Positions 25,062 to 34,388 are shown, numbered from the stretch's first letter. The stretch is 34,499 nucleotides of DNA from an uncultured bacterium (GCA_938002815.1 CALKZT010000004.1:1-34499); one strand, 5' to 3'. Numbers and translations: made by a program. Notes: generated by a model from the letters alone, not told the origin.

Positions 25062-25607
25062 TCAAAATTTTATAAAGCCCGTAGTATAAATTAGCGAGGT
25101 CACTCTTTCAGATATCTTTGATATAGCCAATTTCAGATTATAGTTATTTCTCATGGGATCTTCTGATATGTGGTAAAGTTCACGTTCATGGATTCTGGGC
25201 TCAGCCCAGAGGATTTCATTTGTTTTTGAATCAATAAGCTTAACAGAAAAGAGGATATTGACATAAGCACTGGCCAATAGAGGATAAGGGAACTCTTTCC
25301 TATCAACCAGAATATTTTTTGTGATATAACCGCTGGACTCCTCTGAGAATTTGAGTATATCAATATTCAGTTCATATTGTGATGTGGACTTATCTGCTAT
25401 CTTCAAACCATAATCTCTTAATAATTTTGTCTTTATTTGATCTTGTAAAAACCAGCTTAATTCTGGAACCGTGGTAACAGCGTCGTTAACTTTTACATAT
25501 ATTAGAGGGGCTTGCTCTTTAGGAGAACTATAACTATGGTAGAAGGAATACCCACAACCGCTAAAGGCAAACACAAAAATGATAATAAAAATTAGTTTTG
25601 ACTTCAT
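25062..25607 (-). CDS. lptE: LPS-assembly lipoprotein LptE
   Basis: LptE plugs the LptD barrel that inserts lipopolysaccharide into the outer membrane. It has 181 residues with a lipoprotein signal peptide ending FAFSGC at residues 13-18, so Cys18 would be lipidated. The GCGYSFY start of the mature protein is typical of LptE (LPS assembly lipoprotein, PF04390). The rest is poorly conserved, as usual. Position supports the call: leuS-lptE-holA is the standard order in Proteobacteria. It overlaps leuS by four bases. Confidence 0.87.
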   Translation of the reverse strand: MKSKLIFIIIFVFAFSGCGYSFYHSYSSPKEQAPLIYVKVNDAVTTVPELSWFLQDQIKTKLLRDYGLKIADKSTSQYELNIDILKFSEESSGYITKNILVDRKEFPYPLLASAYVNILFSVKLIDSKTNEILWAEPRIHERELYHISEDPMRNNYNLKLAISKISERVTSLIYTTGFIKF

Positions 25608-28171
25608 ACTACGATATTTATCAGTTTTCCTTGCGCTACAATCACTTTCTTTGGCTCTTTTTCTCCCAAGAACTTCTGAATTTTGGGATCCTTAATGGCG
25701 TAATCTTTTAGGGCTTCGTCTGAGATGTGGGCATCCACTTCTATCTTGGATCTGAGTTTTCCGTTTACCTGTATCACCACCAATTTGGTCTCCTTTTTGA
25801 GTGCCTCTTCGGAATACTCAGGCCATCCCATTTCGGATAACCTTGCCTCATTACCCAAAAGCCCCCAAAGTTCCTCTGTTATATGGGGGACAACGGGATT
25901 GAGGAGGGTCAAGGCGGTTTCTAGCGCCTCCCTTATGACCGGCCAAAAATCCCCCCTCTTTTCTGCCTCAGAGATGGCCTTTGTGACCAGGTTCAACAAC
26001 TCCATTACAGAGGCTATAGCAGTGTTAAAGTGGAATCTCTCCTCTATATCAGAGGTCACCTTCTTGATGCATTCGTGGGTCTTTCTTCTTACCTCCCTCA
26101 AGATCGAAGAGAGCCTCTGATGGTCATAGCCCTTTTTTGCCACAAGGGCATCCCTGTTTTCCACTATCACGTTCCAAAGCCTATTTAAGAACCTGTAGGC
26201 ACCTTCTACCCCCTGTTCGGACCATTCCAGGTCCCTCTCAGGGGGAGCAGCAAAGAGACAGAACATACGAAGGGTGTCAGCACCATACTCACCCACCAGC
26301 TCCTCGGGGTCCACCACGTTTCTCTTGGATTTTGACATCTTCACAGAAGGCCCTACCACTACGTCTGACCCACACTTATGGCAGGTTTTGCCGTCTGTTT
26401 CCGAAGGGAATATATAACTATGAGTTGGGCACCAATAGGTCTCCTTGCATACCATGCCCTGGGTCAGGAGCCGAATGAAGGGTTCGTCAAAGCTTACATA
26501 CCCCATGTCCCTCAAGACCTTTGTATAGAAGCGGGAATACAGGAGGTGTAATATTGCGTGCTCTATACCGCCTATGTACTGGTCCACCGGAAGCCAATAA
26601 TCCACCTTTTCCCTCTCAAAAGGGCCCTCTGTGTACTTTGGTGAGGCATATCTGATATAGTACCAAGAAGATTCCACAAAGGTATCCATGGTATCTGTCT
26701 CCCTCCTCGCCCTTCCCCCACAGTTGGGACAATCTGTCTCATAGAAACTAGGCTCAAAGGGGAGCGGCGATTTACCATCTGGCCGCATCTCCAAATGGAG
26801 GGGGAGAATCACTGGCAGATCCTTTTCAGGGACGGGGACCGTGCCGCACCTTTCACAATATACAATGGGAATGGGAGCACCCCAGTACCTCTGTCTGCTG
26901 ATTCCCCAATCTCTCAGTTTGTATCTGACGGTCTTCTTCCCAAGGCCTTTTTGATCCAGGTATTCGGCAATCTTTTCTATGGCATCCCTGTTGAAGAGAC
27001 CGTTGAACTGACCTGAATTTACCAAGTAGCCATCACCTTCATAGGCATGATCCATCACATCTTCCCTTAAGGTGCCCTCTTTGGGCATTATCACAACCCT
27101 CAAGGGGAGGCCGTATTTTTTTGCAAACTCAAAGTCCCTCTGGTCGTGTGTTGGGACACACATGATGGCACCCGTGCCATATTCATAGAGGACAAAATTC
27201 GCAATAAATATGGGGATCCTTTCCTGGGTAAAGGGATTCACACAATATCTACCAGTGAATACCCCTTCCTTTTCGGTCTCCTCGGCGGTTCTTATAAAGG
27301 ACTTCAACTTGAGGGTGCGTTCTATAAAATGCGAGACCCTCTCCTCAAAATCTGTGCCAGAGACCAGAACCTTGGCCAGTGGATGTTCTGGTGCCATACA
27401 CATGAAGGTTGCCCCATAGACAGTATCGGGTCTTGTGGTGAAGACCTCCAAATCCCCACCACCTTCGATGGGAAACCTGATAACCGCACCGTAACTTTTG
27501 CCTATCCAGTTCCTCTGCATGGTAAGCACCTTTTCAGGCCAGCCAGAAAGTCTTTCGCAGTATTGGAGTATTTCCTCTGCATAGTCTGTGATCTTCAAAA
27601 ACCAGCTGTCCATTTCCTTTGGGACCACTTCCTGATCAGTGTGCCTCCAGCACCTGCCATTCTCTACTTGTTCATTGGCCAGCACACTTTGACACTTGTC
27701 ACACCAGTTCACAAAGGTCTTCTTTTTATAGGCCAAACCCTTTTCATACATCTTGATGAATATAAGCTGTTCCCATTTATAATAATCTGGGTCACATGTG
27801 GCGAATTCTCTATCCCAATCATAGCTAAAACCCAGACGTTTTAGCTGTTTCTTCATTGCTTCTATGTTTTGATATGTCCACTTCGCAGGGTGAATGTTGT
27901 TTTCTATGGCAGCGTTCTCTGCAGGTAGTCCAAATGCATCCCAACCCATTGGATGTAATACATTATAACCTCTCATCCGTTTATATCTCGCAACAACATC
28001 TCCAATTGTATAGTTTCTGACATGACCCATATGAATCTTGCCGGATGGGTAGGGAAACATCTCAAGCAAATAATATTTAGGCTTGTTCTTGTCTTCTACA
28101 ACCTTGTATAACTTTTCTTTCTCCCATATCTCTTGCCATTTTAGCTCAATTTTTGCCGGGTTGTACTTCAT
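25604..28171 (-). CDS. leuS: Leucyl-tRNA synthetase
   Basis: A class I synthetase that charges tRNA-Leu and edits mischarged tRNA. It has 855 residues. HMGH is at 47-50, KMSKS at 611-615, and the ZN1-type CDKC and CERC/CPNC pairs are in place. The CP1 editing domain has [13 protein letters not shown] and [19 protein letters not shown]; the editing aspartate in HDQRD is kept, but the flanking MCVPT differs from the usual MAVPA/G. The start ATG 28171 lies inside the end of nusB (26-base overlap). Confidence 0.97.
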   Translation of the reverse strand: MKYNPAKIELKWQEIWEKEKLYKVVEDKNKPKYYLLEMFPYPSGKIHMGHVRNYTIGDVVARYKRMRGYNVLHPMGWDAFGLPAENAAIENNIHPAKWTYQNIEAMKKQLKRLGFSYDWDREFATCDPDYYKWEQLIFIKMYEKGLAYKKKTFVNWCDKCQSVLANEQVENGRCWRHTDQEVVPKEMDSWFLKITDYAEEILQYCERLSGWPEKVLTMQRNWIGKSYGAVIRFPIEGGGDLEVFTTRPDTVYGATFMCMAPEHPLAKVLVSGTDFEERVSHFIERTLKLKSFIRTAEETEKEGVFTGRYCVNPFTQERIPIFIANFVLYEYGTGAIMCVPTHDQRDFEFAKKYGLPLRVVIMPKEGTLREDVMDHAYEGDGYLVNSGQFNGLFNRDAIEKIAEYLDQKGLGKKTVRYKLRDWGISRQRYWGAPIPIVYCERCGTVPVPEKDLPVILPLHLEMRPDGKSPLPFEPSFYETDCPNCGGRARRETDTMDTFVESSWYYIRYASPKYTEGPFEREKVDYWLPVDQYIGGIEHAILHLLYSRFYTKVLRDMGYVSFDEPFIRLLTQGMVCKETYWCPTHSYIFPSETDGKTCHKCGSDVVVGPSVKMSKSKRNVVDPEELVGEYGADTLRMFCLFAAPPERDLEWSEQGVEGAYRFLNRLWNVIVENRDALVAKKGYDHQRLSSILREVRRKTHECIKKVTSDIEERFHFNTAIASVMELLNLVTKAISEAEKRGDFWPVIREALETALTLLNPVVPHITEELWGLLGNEARLSEMGWPEYSEEALKKETKLVVIQVNGKLRSKIEVDAHISDEALKDYAIKDPKIQKFLGEKEPKKVIVAQGKLINIVV

Positions 28172-28625
28172 CCATTCCCCCTAATTCAGATTGTAGATTG
28201 TGGTTAGAATGCAATTCAGGATATATGTTCTTATATATGTAGTCCATTATTCCATTGACAAATTTGGCTGCATCTCCATTACCAAAAGTTTTTGCCATTT
28301 CCACTGCTTCGTCTATACAGACTTTGGGTGGCACATCCGAACTGAGGTAAAGAAGCTCTGCAGAAGAAAGCCTGAGTATGCACCTTTCAACTTTCCCTAT
28401 CCTTTCAAATTTCCAATTCTTTGATGCCCTTGAGATGTAGGAGTCAATTTCAGTCAAGTGCTCTTCCACCAAGGACAAAATCCTCAAAGCATACTGAAGC
28501 CCCTTTTCTTTCCAGTTGTGTACGTATTGAAGCTTGTCTACTGCGTGCTGTAATGGTTCTGGATTGAACTCCAAGTGAAAGAGGACCTTCAGGGCAATCT
28601 CCCTGGCATATCTCCTTCCTGGCAT
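28146..28625 (-). CDS. nusB: Transcription antitermination factor NusB
   Basis: NusB binds boxA RNA with ribosomal protein S10 and prevents premature termination, mainly on rRNA operons. It has 159 residues, all helical. The start [17 protein letters not shown] and the closing [20 protein letters not shown] are family-standard; the latter is the most conserved part of NusB. A tail of about 25 residues after the last core helix is polar and probably flexible, and its coding sequence overlaps leuS. The place behind ribH is the common order in Proteobacteria. Confidence 0.96.
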   Translation of the reverse strand: MPGRRYAREIALKVLFHLEFNPEPLQHAVDKLQYVHNWKEKGLQYALRILSLVEEHLTEIDSYISRASKNWKFERIGKVERCILRLSSAELLYLSSDVPPKVCIDEAVEMAKTFGNGDAAKFVNGIMDYIYKNIYPELHSNHNLQSELGGMDEVQPGKN

Positions 28626-28652
28626 GGTTATTTCCTAATGAGAGCTGATCTC

Positions 28653-29117
28653 TCAGGATCCTTTCAGGAGATTTACCATTTCTATGGCGGCCATTGCGGC
28701 TTCAGCTCCTTTATTGCCCGCCTTGCTTCCTGCCCTTTCAATGGCCTGTTCTAAATTGTCGGTGGTAAGCACTCCAAAGGAGACAGGGACCTCGGTCTCC
28801 AAGGAAACAAGGGCAATACCCTTGGCCACCTCAGAGGCCACATACTCAAAATGAGGGGTAGATCCCCTAATCACTGCCCCCACTGCTATAATGGCGTCAA
28901 AATTTTTCGTTTTTGCCAGCTTTTTTGCCATCAAAGGTATCTCAAAGGCCCCTGGTACCTTGTAGACAGAGATATCCTCTTCAGAGGCCTCATGTCTGAG
29001 GAGTGCATCCACTGCGCCTTCTAAAAGCCTTTGTGATATGAAGTCGTTGAACCTACTTACAACAATGGCAAATCGAAACCCTTTTGCTAACAGCTTTCCT
29101 TCAAAGATCTTGGGCAT
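28653..29117 (-). CDS. ribH: 6,7-dimethyl-8-ribityllumazine synthase
   Basis: It condenses the ribBA product (dihydroxybutanone phosphate) with the pyrimidine intermediate to give lumazine, the penultimate step of riboflavin synthesis; it assembles into pentamers or capsids. The 154 residues are typical. [33 protein letters not shown] and [16 protein letters not shown] cover the active site, with the catalytic His in the TPHFEYV stretch. It lies 10 bases behind ribBA and 27 ahead of nusB. Confidence 0.97.
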   Translation of the reverse strand: MPKIFEGKLLAKGFRFAIVVSRFNDFISQRLLEGAVDALLRHEASEEDISVYKVPGAFEIPLMAKKLAKTKNFDAIIAVGAVIRGSTPHFEYVASEVAKGIALVSLETEVPVSFGVLTTDNLEQAIERAGSKAGNKGAEAAMAAIEMVNLLKGS

Positions 29118-29127
29118 CGTGATACTC

Positions 29128-30345
29128 CTACTGTAACTTTTTGGAGATGAGAGTCATTATATGTCCGAGTTTTTCGCATTTGGTCATGAGGTACCTTTCA
29201 TTCTCCTTTCTGGGCTGGATCTCAATGGGCACCCTCTCTGTAACCTCTAAACCGTACCCTTCTAACCCCTTTATCTTCTTGGGGTTGTTGGTGATGAGCC
29301 TCATCTTCTTCACACCTAAGGAAACCAGCATCTGGGCACCCACACCATAGTCCCTGAGGTCTGGCTCAAAACCCAGATGAGCATTGGCCTCAACGGTATC
29401 CAGGCCTCTGTCCTGTAGCTCATAAGCACGCAGCTTGTTGGCGAGCCCAATTCCTCTCCCTTCCTGCCTAAGGTAAAGGATCACACCTCTCCCTTCCTGC
29501 TCAACCATCTCCATGGCCTTTTTAAGTTGTTCTCCACAATCACACCTATAAGAACCAAACACATCGCCAGTGAGACACTGGGAATGTACCCTCACCAATA
29601 CAGGCTCATCTGTAGAGACATCTCCCTTTACGAGGGCCACATGTTCGTAGTTGTCTATATCATTTACGAAGGCAATGGCTTCAAATTCGCCATATGGTGT
29701 TGGGAGCACGGTCTTTGCCACTTTGTGCACAAAGGTCTCGTTCTTCAGCCGATAGGCAATCACGTCTGCGATGGTTGCTATCTTTAGCCCATGCTCGTCA
29801 GCAAACTTCTCCAGGTCGGGCATCCTGGCCATGGTTCCATCGTCTTTCATGATTTCACATATGACAGCAGCAGGCTTTAGCCCCGCAAGCCTTGCCAGAT
29901 CCACAGAACCCTCGGTTTGACCTGCCCTAAATAAGACCCCGCCTCTTCTGGCCCTCAGTGGGAATACATGGCCCGGGGATACCAGGTCTTCGGGTTTGGC
30001 ATCGTCTCTTATGGCAGTAAGTATAGTGTGGGCCCTATCATAGGCAGATATGCCAGTGGTTACCCCATGCCTTGCCTCTATACTTGTAAGGAATGCTGTC
30101 TGGAATTTACTGGTATTTGTGGAAACCATGGGCTGAAGCCTCAGCCTCTCTACTATGTCAGGGTGGAGGGCAAGGCAAATAAGTCCCCTACCGTATTTTG
30201 CCATAAAATTGATTGCCTCTGGAGTGACCTTTTCTGCAGCTATGGTAAGGTCGCCTTCGTTTTCACGGTCCTCGTCATCCACCAGGATGATCATCTTTCC
30301 TTGTCTCAGATCCTCCAAAACTTCTTCTATCCTTGCTATAGCCAT
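29128..30345 (-). CDS. ribBA: Bifunctional DHBP synthase / GTP cyclohydrolase II
   Basis: The N-terminal half makes 3,4-dihydroxy-2-butanone 4-phosphate from ribulose 5-phosphate; the C-terminal half opens GTP. It has 405 residues. The RibB part shows [11 protein letters not shown] (23-33) and [15 protein letters not shown]. The RibA part shows the zinc site [15 protein letters not shown] with three Cys, then [20 protein letters not shown]. Both active sites look complete, so the fusion should be bifunctional. It starts one base behind ribE. Confidence 0.97.
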   Translation of the reverse strand: MAIARIEEVLEDLRQGKMIILVDDEDRENEGDLTIAAEKVTPEAINFMAKYGRGLICLALHPDIVERLRLQPMVSTNTSKFQTAFLTSIEARHGVTTGISAYDRAHTILTAIRDDAKPEDLVSPGHVFPLRARRGGVLFRAGQTEGSVDLARLAGLKPAAVICEIMKDDGTMARMPDLEKFADEHGLKIATIADVIAYRLKNETFVHKVAKTVLPTPYGEFEAIAFVNDIDNYEHVALVKGDVSTDEPVLVRVHSQCLTGDVFGSYRCDCGEQLKKAMEMVEQEGRGVILYLRQEGRGIGLANKLRAYELQDRGLDTVEANAHLGFEPDLRDYGVGAQMLVSLGVKKMRLITNNPKKIKGLEGYGLEVTERVPIEIQPRKENERYLMTKCEKLGHIMTLISKKLQ

Positions 30346-30346
30346 C

Positions 30347-31003
30347 CTATCTCCAGCCGTACTCTAAAAGTTTTTCCATAGTAATTTCTTCCCCCATATT
30401 TACAACCTTTTGGGTGTTATGTGTCAATATAGAGTACACATACTTTCCCAATATATCTACTTCAATATTCACCTTTGAACCTGGCCTCTTGTACTTGAGG
30501 GTTGTAACCTCGAAAGTGTGTGGGATGATGTTGGTCTCCACCCACTCAGGGGCGCAGGCGTTTATGGTAAGGCTTATGCCATCTATGGCTATGGAGCCCT
30601 TTTCCACCACATAGGGCCTAAGCGATCTCTCCATTTGAATCTTCATCACATGAGACCTCTCTACCAGCTTCACCGCCAGGATAGTACCCACAGAATCCAC
30701 ATGGCCGAGGACAAAGTGGCCCCCAAGCCTGTCCCCAACCTTCAAGGACCTCTCAATATTTACCAAGGCCCCTTTTGTGAGATACTTCAATGTGGATCTC
30801 TCGAGGGATTCGTGGGAGACATCCATGAAGATTTGGCCTGAAGCATATTCCACGAGTGTGAGACAGACCCCGTCCACAGCTATACTCTCTCCGATAGTGA
30901 GGTCATCCAAGGGGAATAGCGGCCTAAGCCCGATCTTCAGGCCTTGTCCGATCCTTGAGACGGTCTCAACCTGTGCTATTCCTTCCACCAATCCTGTGAA
31001 CAT
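30347..31003 (-). CDS. ribE: Riboflavin synthase alpha subunit
   Basis: It dismutates two lumazines to riboflavin. The 218-residue protein opens with [11 protein letters not shown], the family signature, and has two similar lumazine-binding barrels; the first has AVDGVCLTL and the second AIDGISLTI, starting after [15 protein letters not shown] near residue 95. It is first in the minus-strand unit ribE-ribBA-ribH-nusB-leuS-lptE-holA. The usual partner ribD is not in the window. A TATAAT at 31032-31027 is a possible -10. Confidence 0.96.
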   Translation of the reverse strand: MFTGLVEGIAQVETVSRIGQGLKIGLRPLFPLDDLTIGESIAVDGVCLTLVEYASGQIFMDVSHESLERSTLKYLTKGALVNIERSLKVGDRLGGHFVLGHVDSVGTILAVKLVERSHVMKIQMERSLRPYVVEKGSIAIDGISLTINACAPEWVETNIIPHTFEVTTLKYKRPGSKVNIEVDILGKYVYSILTHNTQKVVNMGEEITMEKLLEYGWR

Positions 31004-31026
31004 CTTATATCCTGCCGCTTCTTTTC

Positions 31027-31032
31027 ATTATA
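31027..31032 (-). promoter_or_regulatory. Possible -10 of riboflavin operon
   Basis: TATAAT on the minus strand lies 24 bases ahead of the ribE ATG. No matching -35 is seen at 16-18 bases, so this is weak. No FMN riboswitch precedes it. Confidence 0.25.
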
Positions 31033-31393
31033 AGATGGTTCTGCCTTGAAGGATCTATAACTATATTACATCCAAAATCGATAAGCAATCCTCTCCCAAC
31101 CCTTTGAATCTGGCTTTTTTGGAAAAAATAAGCCCTTCCATTCCCTATGGGGCATAGGTTTTCTATCTCCCCCTATTGATCCAAAGGGGGCACAAAATGG
31201 GGTTACCCACAGGTTAGTCCTTTGGTTCCCAAAGAAGGCCCTGAAGCTCAACACAGCTCTTTGCTTCTCTTTTCTTAGAAAGGCTATTCCCTCGGCCCCG
31301 ATGGGCCTATTCTTGAGGGTAGGGTGGAAAAGGAAGTGACCCTAAGGATTTAGGGGATCAAAAAGATTAGGAGGTATCAGAGAAATTTTCTGG

Positions 31394-31422
31394 TTGACAT
31401 ATTTCATCAATAGTGATCCAAT
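31394..31422 (+). promoter_or_regulatory. Predicted promoter of PadR-permease operon
   Basis: Perfect TTGACA (31394-31399), a 17-base spacer and TCCAAT (31417-31422, 4 of 6). Transcription would begin about 31429, inside the palindrome listed next. The padR-like ATG is at 31464 behind AAAAGGAGGTGCC. Confidence 0.55.
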
Positions 31423-31436
31423 GTCAGTACTGACAA
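31421..31436. promoter_or_regulatory. Predicted operator of the PadR-like repressor
   Basis: TGTCAGTACTGACA (31422-31435) is a perfect 14-base palindrome overlapping the end of the -10 and the expected start of transcription. With its left flank it reads ATGT-N8-ACAA, one base from the ATGT-N8-ACAT pattern known for PadR-family operators. A further half-site TGACAT overlaps the -35 (31395-31400). Confidence 0.5.
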
Positions 31437-31463
31437 AATCCATAATCAAAAGGAGGTGCCATT

Positions 31464-31853
31464 ATGTGCAAGGATATAGGGGGATTGCAAGGGGGCTTTG
31501 GTCACAACTGCTGTTTTGAGCAGCAGCCTAAATTGGAGGGCTTTATCATCCCTTGCATTCTCTTGCTTTTAAAGAAAAACCCTTCCCATGGGTACGAGCT
31601 GGTGGAGCGGCTGGGAAACCTCCATTTTTTGGAAGCGGTTCCAGATCCCGGGGTAATTTACAGACACCTACGCCGCCTTCAGGAAGAGGGGATGGTCTCA
31701 GCACGTTTAGATCCCGGAAGCGGAGGGCCTGCACGAAAGGTCTACTCCCTTACTCCGGAAGGTGAAAGCTATCTTCAGGCATGGGCTGTTCAGATTCGGA
31801 GGCGAAAAAAGTCTTTGGAGGCCTTTTTAGAGGAGCTGGACCGTGACCTTTAA
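31464..31853 (+). CDS. PadR-family transcriptional regulator with Cys-rich N-terminus
   Basis: This 129-residue winged-helix protein matches PadR regulators: SHGYELVERL (41-50), then DPGVIYRHLRRLQEEG (61-76), the recognition helix, and the wing SGGPARKVYSLTPEGESYL. A C-terminal helix (IRRRKKSLEAFLEELDRD) should mediate dimerisation. The N-terminus ahead of the DNA-binding domain is unusual, MCKDIGGLQG then GFGHNCCFEQQP, with Cys2, Cys16, Cys17 and His14; a fourth Cys is at 31. These could sense a metal or redox state. It probably represses its own promoter and the two permease genes, which overlap it. Confidence 0.88.
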   Translation: MCKDIGGLQGGFGHNCCFEQQPKLEGFIIPCILLLLKKNPSHGYELVERLGNLHFLEAVPDPGVIYRHLRRLQEEGMVSARLDPGSGGPARKVYSLTPEGESYLQAWAVQIRRRKKSLEAFLEELDRDL

Positions 31854-32322
31854 CATTGCCCTATATCTCTTAGCGGGAATAGCCCTTATCTATTCCTTTC
31901 GCCGCGACAGGCAAAAGACGAAAAGGGCGCTTCAGTCTGCCAAAAACTCTTTTTTGAACATGCTGCCTATGATGCTTGGGATTATTGGCCTGATAGGGGT
32001 CATTTTGGTTCTTATCCCCCAAGAGGTGATTGGAGGCCTCTTTGGTGGCACAAATCCTTTGGGCATGCTTCTCATTTCCATCGTGGGTGCAGTCACCTTG
32101 ATTCCCGCTTTCATTGCCTTCCCCTTTGCCTCTTCTTTGATGAAGGCAGGTGCCAGCACTGCGGCAGTAGCCCTCTTTATTACCACCTTATTGATGGTGG
32201 GTGTTATTACATTACCCCTTGAAATTAAATTTTTTGGCAAAAAGTTTACCCTCTGGCGAAATGCCCTTAGTTTTTTACTGGCTATAGTTATCGCTTTACT
32301 GATGGGGGTGATCCTTCAGTGA
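31843..32322 (+). CDS. Half-size permease, first subunit (YraQ/ArsP-like)
   Basis: This 159-residue protein has about five membrane helices (roughly 4-18, 38-58, 73-92, 105-123, 140-158) and no signal peptide. It resembles one half of the predicted permeases of the DUF318/ArsP_1 group (PF03773), normally 300 residues or more. Key stretches are IPAFIAFPFASSLMKAG (87-103) and EIKFFGKKFTLWR (127-139), both repeated in the next gene. The start is GTG 31843, with GAGGAG upstream, overlapping the regulator gene by 11 bases. Substrate unknown; metalloid or metal export is one possibility from the family, not from the sequence. Confidence 0.75.
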   Translation: MTFNIALYLLAGIALIYSFRRDRQKTKRALQSAKNSFLNMLPMMLGIIGLIGVILVLIPQEVIGGLFGGTNPLGMLLISIVGAVTLIPAFIAFPFASSLMKAGASTAAVALFITTLLMVGVITLPLEIKFFGKKFTLWRNALSFLLAIVIALLMGVILQ

Positions 32323-32831
32323 AAGATGCTCTTCGAGGCTACGGGCTATTTATTCTGGTAGTGGGGATAGACGCCTTTCTATGCTGGAATTATCCGGTAA
32401 AAGGGACTGGGGCCATCAAGGGCTCCCTGAGCTACCTAGTGGAAATGCTCCTATTTATTCCTCCCATTTTTGTCCTTGTAGGACTTTTGGATGTCTGGGT
32501 GCCACGTGCCATCGTGGAAAGGAGCGTGGGACCAGAATCTGGCATCGGAGGTGTGGTCCTTTCCATCCTTGTGGCAACAGCAGCTGCGGGGCCCCTTTAT
32601 GTGGGTTTCCCAGTAGCCGCAGCCCTCCTCAGAAAGGGTTGTAGGCTTGCCAACGCGGTAATTTTTTTGGGAACTTGGGCAACGGTTAAGATACCCATGC
32701 TGATGATGGAGATCAAATTTATGGGATTGGCCTTTTCTCTCTTGCGCTTTGCACTAACTCTCCCATCCGTAATTGCGATGGGTTACCTGATGGAGAGGGT
32801 GCTAAGACCACAAAGGGCGAAAGGGGTCTAA
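32319..32831 (+). CDS. Half-size permease, second subunit (YraQ/ArsP-like)
   Basis: This 170-residue membrane protein starts at GTG 32319, overlapping the previous stop (GTGA). It has about five membrane helices. GPLYVGFPVAAALLRKG (91-107) and EIKFMGLAFSLLR (131-143) match the same two stretches of the first subunit, and in both proteins the FP proline and the EIKF glutamate are exactly 33 residues apart. The two genes therefore look like the two repeats of one transporter, encoded separately, and probably form a heterodimer. The basic tail RPQRAKGV is likely cytoplasmic. Confidence 0.75.
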   Translation: MKDALRGYGLFILVVGIDAFLCWNYPVKGTGAIKGSLSYLVEMLLFIPPIFVLVGLLDVWVPRAIVERSVGPESGIGGVVLSILVATAAAGPLYVGFPVAAALLRKGCRLANAVIFLGTWATVKIPMLMMEIKFMGLAFSLLRFALTLPSVIAMGYLMERVLRPQRAKGV

Positions 32832-32947
32832 TTTTAGAGACAGTTGGGGATGAGACGCGTCCTAAACTCTCTGGATTAACATGGATCAGAAAGACCATCT
32901 TTAGGTATTGAGAAAAATAAAAAACAAAAGTTACGAATGTGCTACGA

Positions 32948-33637
32948 TTAAACAGCTAATAGATTTCTTTTGATTTCCTCATTTTCCATCAACTCTTTGA
33001 TGCTGGATTCATATTTGATCTGTCCTTTTTCAATTATATAGACCCGTTCTGCTACTTCTGTTGCAAAATAGTAATTCTGCTCTGAAAATAAAATGGTAAT
33101 CTCATTTCTTACTGAGGAAATTATATCAAGTAGTTGATCTACTATAACCGGTGCTAAACCTTCGCAAGGTTCATCTAATATTAGAAATGATGGGTTTGAG
33201 GCAAGAGCACGAGCAATGGCCAGTATTTGCTGCTCTCCACCTGATAGTGACCCTCCTCTCTTCCCCGCTAGTCTTTTCAAAATTGGGAAAAGATCAAATA
33301 GTACCTCCTTAGTCCATTTGCCTTTTCGGTAGTTGTGAACTACCTCAAGATTCTCCTCAACGGATAAGTCTGCAAATATTCTTCTATCCTCTGGGACATA
33401 TCCGATCCCCAGTTTGACCCTCTCATAGGTAGTTAATGAGGAGATGTCGATATCTTTAAAAAATATTTTACCAACTTTATGCCTAACATATCCCATAATA
33501 GTTTTTATGGTGGTAGTTTTCCCTGCACCATTTCTACCTAAAATACATACAATTTCATCTTTGTTCACTTCCAATGATACACTGTAAAGAACATGGGTAT
33601 CACCATAATATGAGTGAATATCTGAGATTCTAAGCAT
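32948..33637 (-). CDS. livF: Branched-chain amino acid-type ABC transporter ATPase LivF
   Basis: One of two ATPases of a Liv-type (HAAT) importer. It has 229 residues: P-loop GRNGAGKT (34-41), signature LSGGEQQ, Walker B FLILDEP. The switch position reads FSEQN, with Gln where most ABC proteins have His; this is normal for LivF. The substrate may be branched-chain amino acids, but related systems import amides, urea or aromatic acids. It overlaps livG by eight bases. The livFGM stretch is A+T-rich compared with most of the window. Confidence 0.94.
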   Translation of the reverse strand: MLRISDIHSYYGDTHVLYSVSLEVNKDEIVCILGRNGAGKTTTIKTIMGYVRHKVGKIFFKDIDISSLTTYERVKLGIGYVPEDRRIFADLSVEENLEVVHNYRKGKWTKEVLFDLFPILKRLAGKRGGSLSGGEQQILAIARALASNPSFLILDEPCEGLAPVIVDQLLDIISSVRNEITILFSEQNYYFATEVAERVYIIEKGQIKYESSIKELMENEEIKRNLLAV

Positions 33638-34388
33638 AATCCTTCTTCCCGAGATAAGCCTCTTTTACTCTTGTATTTGTTTTGATCTCTTCTGGATTAC
33701 CTGAAGCTATTATACTACCTTGGTGAAGTACGTATATTTTTTTTGCTACAGTAAAAACAACCTTCATGTCATGTTCTGTGAGGAAAAAGGTTGTACCTGT
33801 CTCTTGTGCGAGTTTTAAAATCAGTTGAATCATACCTTGAGTCTCTGCTGGATTCATCCCTGCGGTGGGTTCATCTAACAGGATGAGTTCCGGGGAACTG
33901 ACAAGGGCGATCCCAATTTCTATCAGTCTTTTTTCCCCATATGAGAGACTCCCAACCTTCCTATCCTTTATCTTAGAGATTCCAAGCAGATCAAAAGTCC
34001 TGTCGAGGTCTTTTTTGATCATCCTGTCATTTTTATAATTATAAAACAAGTTGTATGCCTTCTTTTTAGCAAATATTAGGGGAATTGTCATATTCTCTGC
34101 AACTGTAAGATTTGGGAATATGTTTAGTATCTGAAATGACCTACCTATACCTTTGAAGAAAAGTTTATGGGTTTTAACTCCTGTTATGTTTTCTCCTTTA
34201 AAGTAGATAGTGCCATTTGTGGGTTTGTATTTACCTGTAATTACATTGTAAAATGTCGTCTTACCTGCACCATTTGGACCTATTAATGCTGTAATTTCTC
34301 CCTTTGTTATAGTTAGACTTACGTCACTTAATGCTTTGAATGCGCCATAAAAGTGCGTAATGTTTTTAATTTGTAGTAGGTTTTCCAT
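33630..34388 (-). CDS. livG: Branched-chain amino acid-type ABC transporter ATPase LivG
   Basis: The second ATPase of the same importer. It has 252 residues: P-loop GPNGAGKT (37-44), signature LSYGEKR, Walker B LILLDEPTAGMNP and an intact switch His in TEHDMKVVF. GIGRSFQILNIFPNLTVAEN is typical of LivG. It begins inside the end of livM (23-base overlap), so the three genes are co-transcribed. One hand-counted line (34021-34080) has only 15 G+C in 60. Confidence 0.95.
   Translation of the reverse strand: MENLLQIKNITHFYGAFKALSDVSLTITKGEITALIGPNGAGKTTFYNVITGKYKPTNGTIYFKGENITGVKTHKLFFKGIGRSFQILNIFPNLTVAENMTIPLIFAKKKAYNLFYNYKNDRMIKKDLDRTFDLLGISKIKDRKVGSLSYGEKRLIEIGIALVSSPELILLDEPTAGMNPAETQGMIQLILKLAQETGTTFFLTEHDMKVVFTVAKKIYVLHQGSIIASGNPEEIKTNTRVKEAYLGKKDYA

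Larger units (their letters stand above)
31004..31463. other. 460-base spacer between divergent ribE and padR-like genes
   Basis: I see no gene here. It contains three inverted repeats: GGCTT(TTTT)-GG-(AAAAAA)T-AAGCC at 31112-31134; GGCCC-CGAT-GGGCC at 31294-31307, which can be enlarged by CCCTC (31289-31293) and GAGGG (31315-31319); and CCCTAA-GGAT-TTAGGG at 31340-31355. The right end carries the promoter and palindrome of the PadR unit. An AGGAGG at 31369-31374 has no start codon at a useful distance. A small RNA in this stretch cannot be excluded. Confidence 0.4.

Noticed and set aside
27146-27844. 232-codon open frame on the plus strand
   Set aside because: It is fully antisense to leuS, whose protein motifs are unambiguous. 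The long frame is a by-product of leuS codon use.
31066-31254. 62-codon open frame on the minus strand between ribE and padR-like genes
   Set aside because: No ribosome site, unusual residue content and overlap with an inverted repeat; it reads like non-coding DNA.
31004-31463. FMN riboswitch ahead of ribE
   Set aside because: The conserved stretches of the element (GGGCAGGGTGAAATTCCC-like) are not visible on the minus strand.
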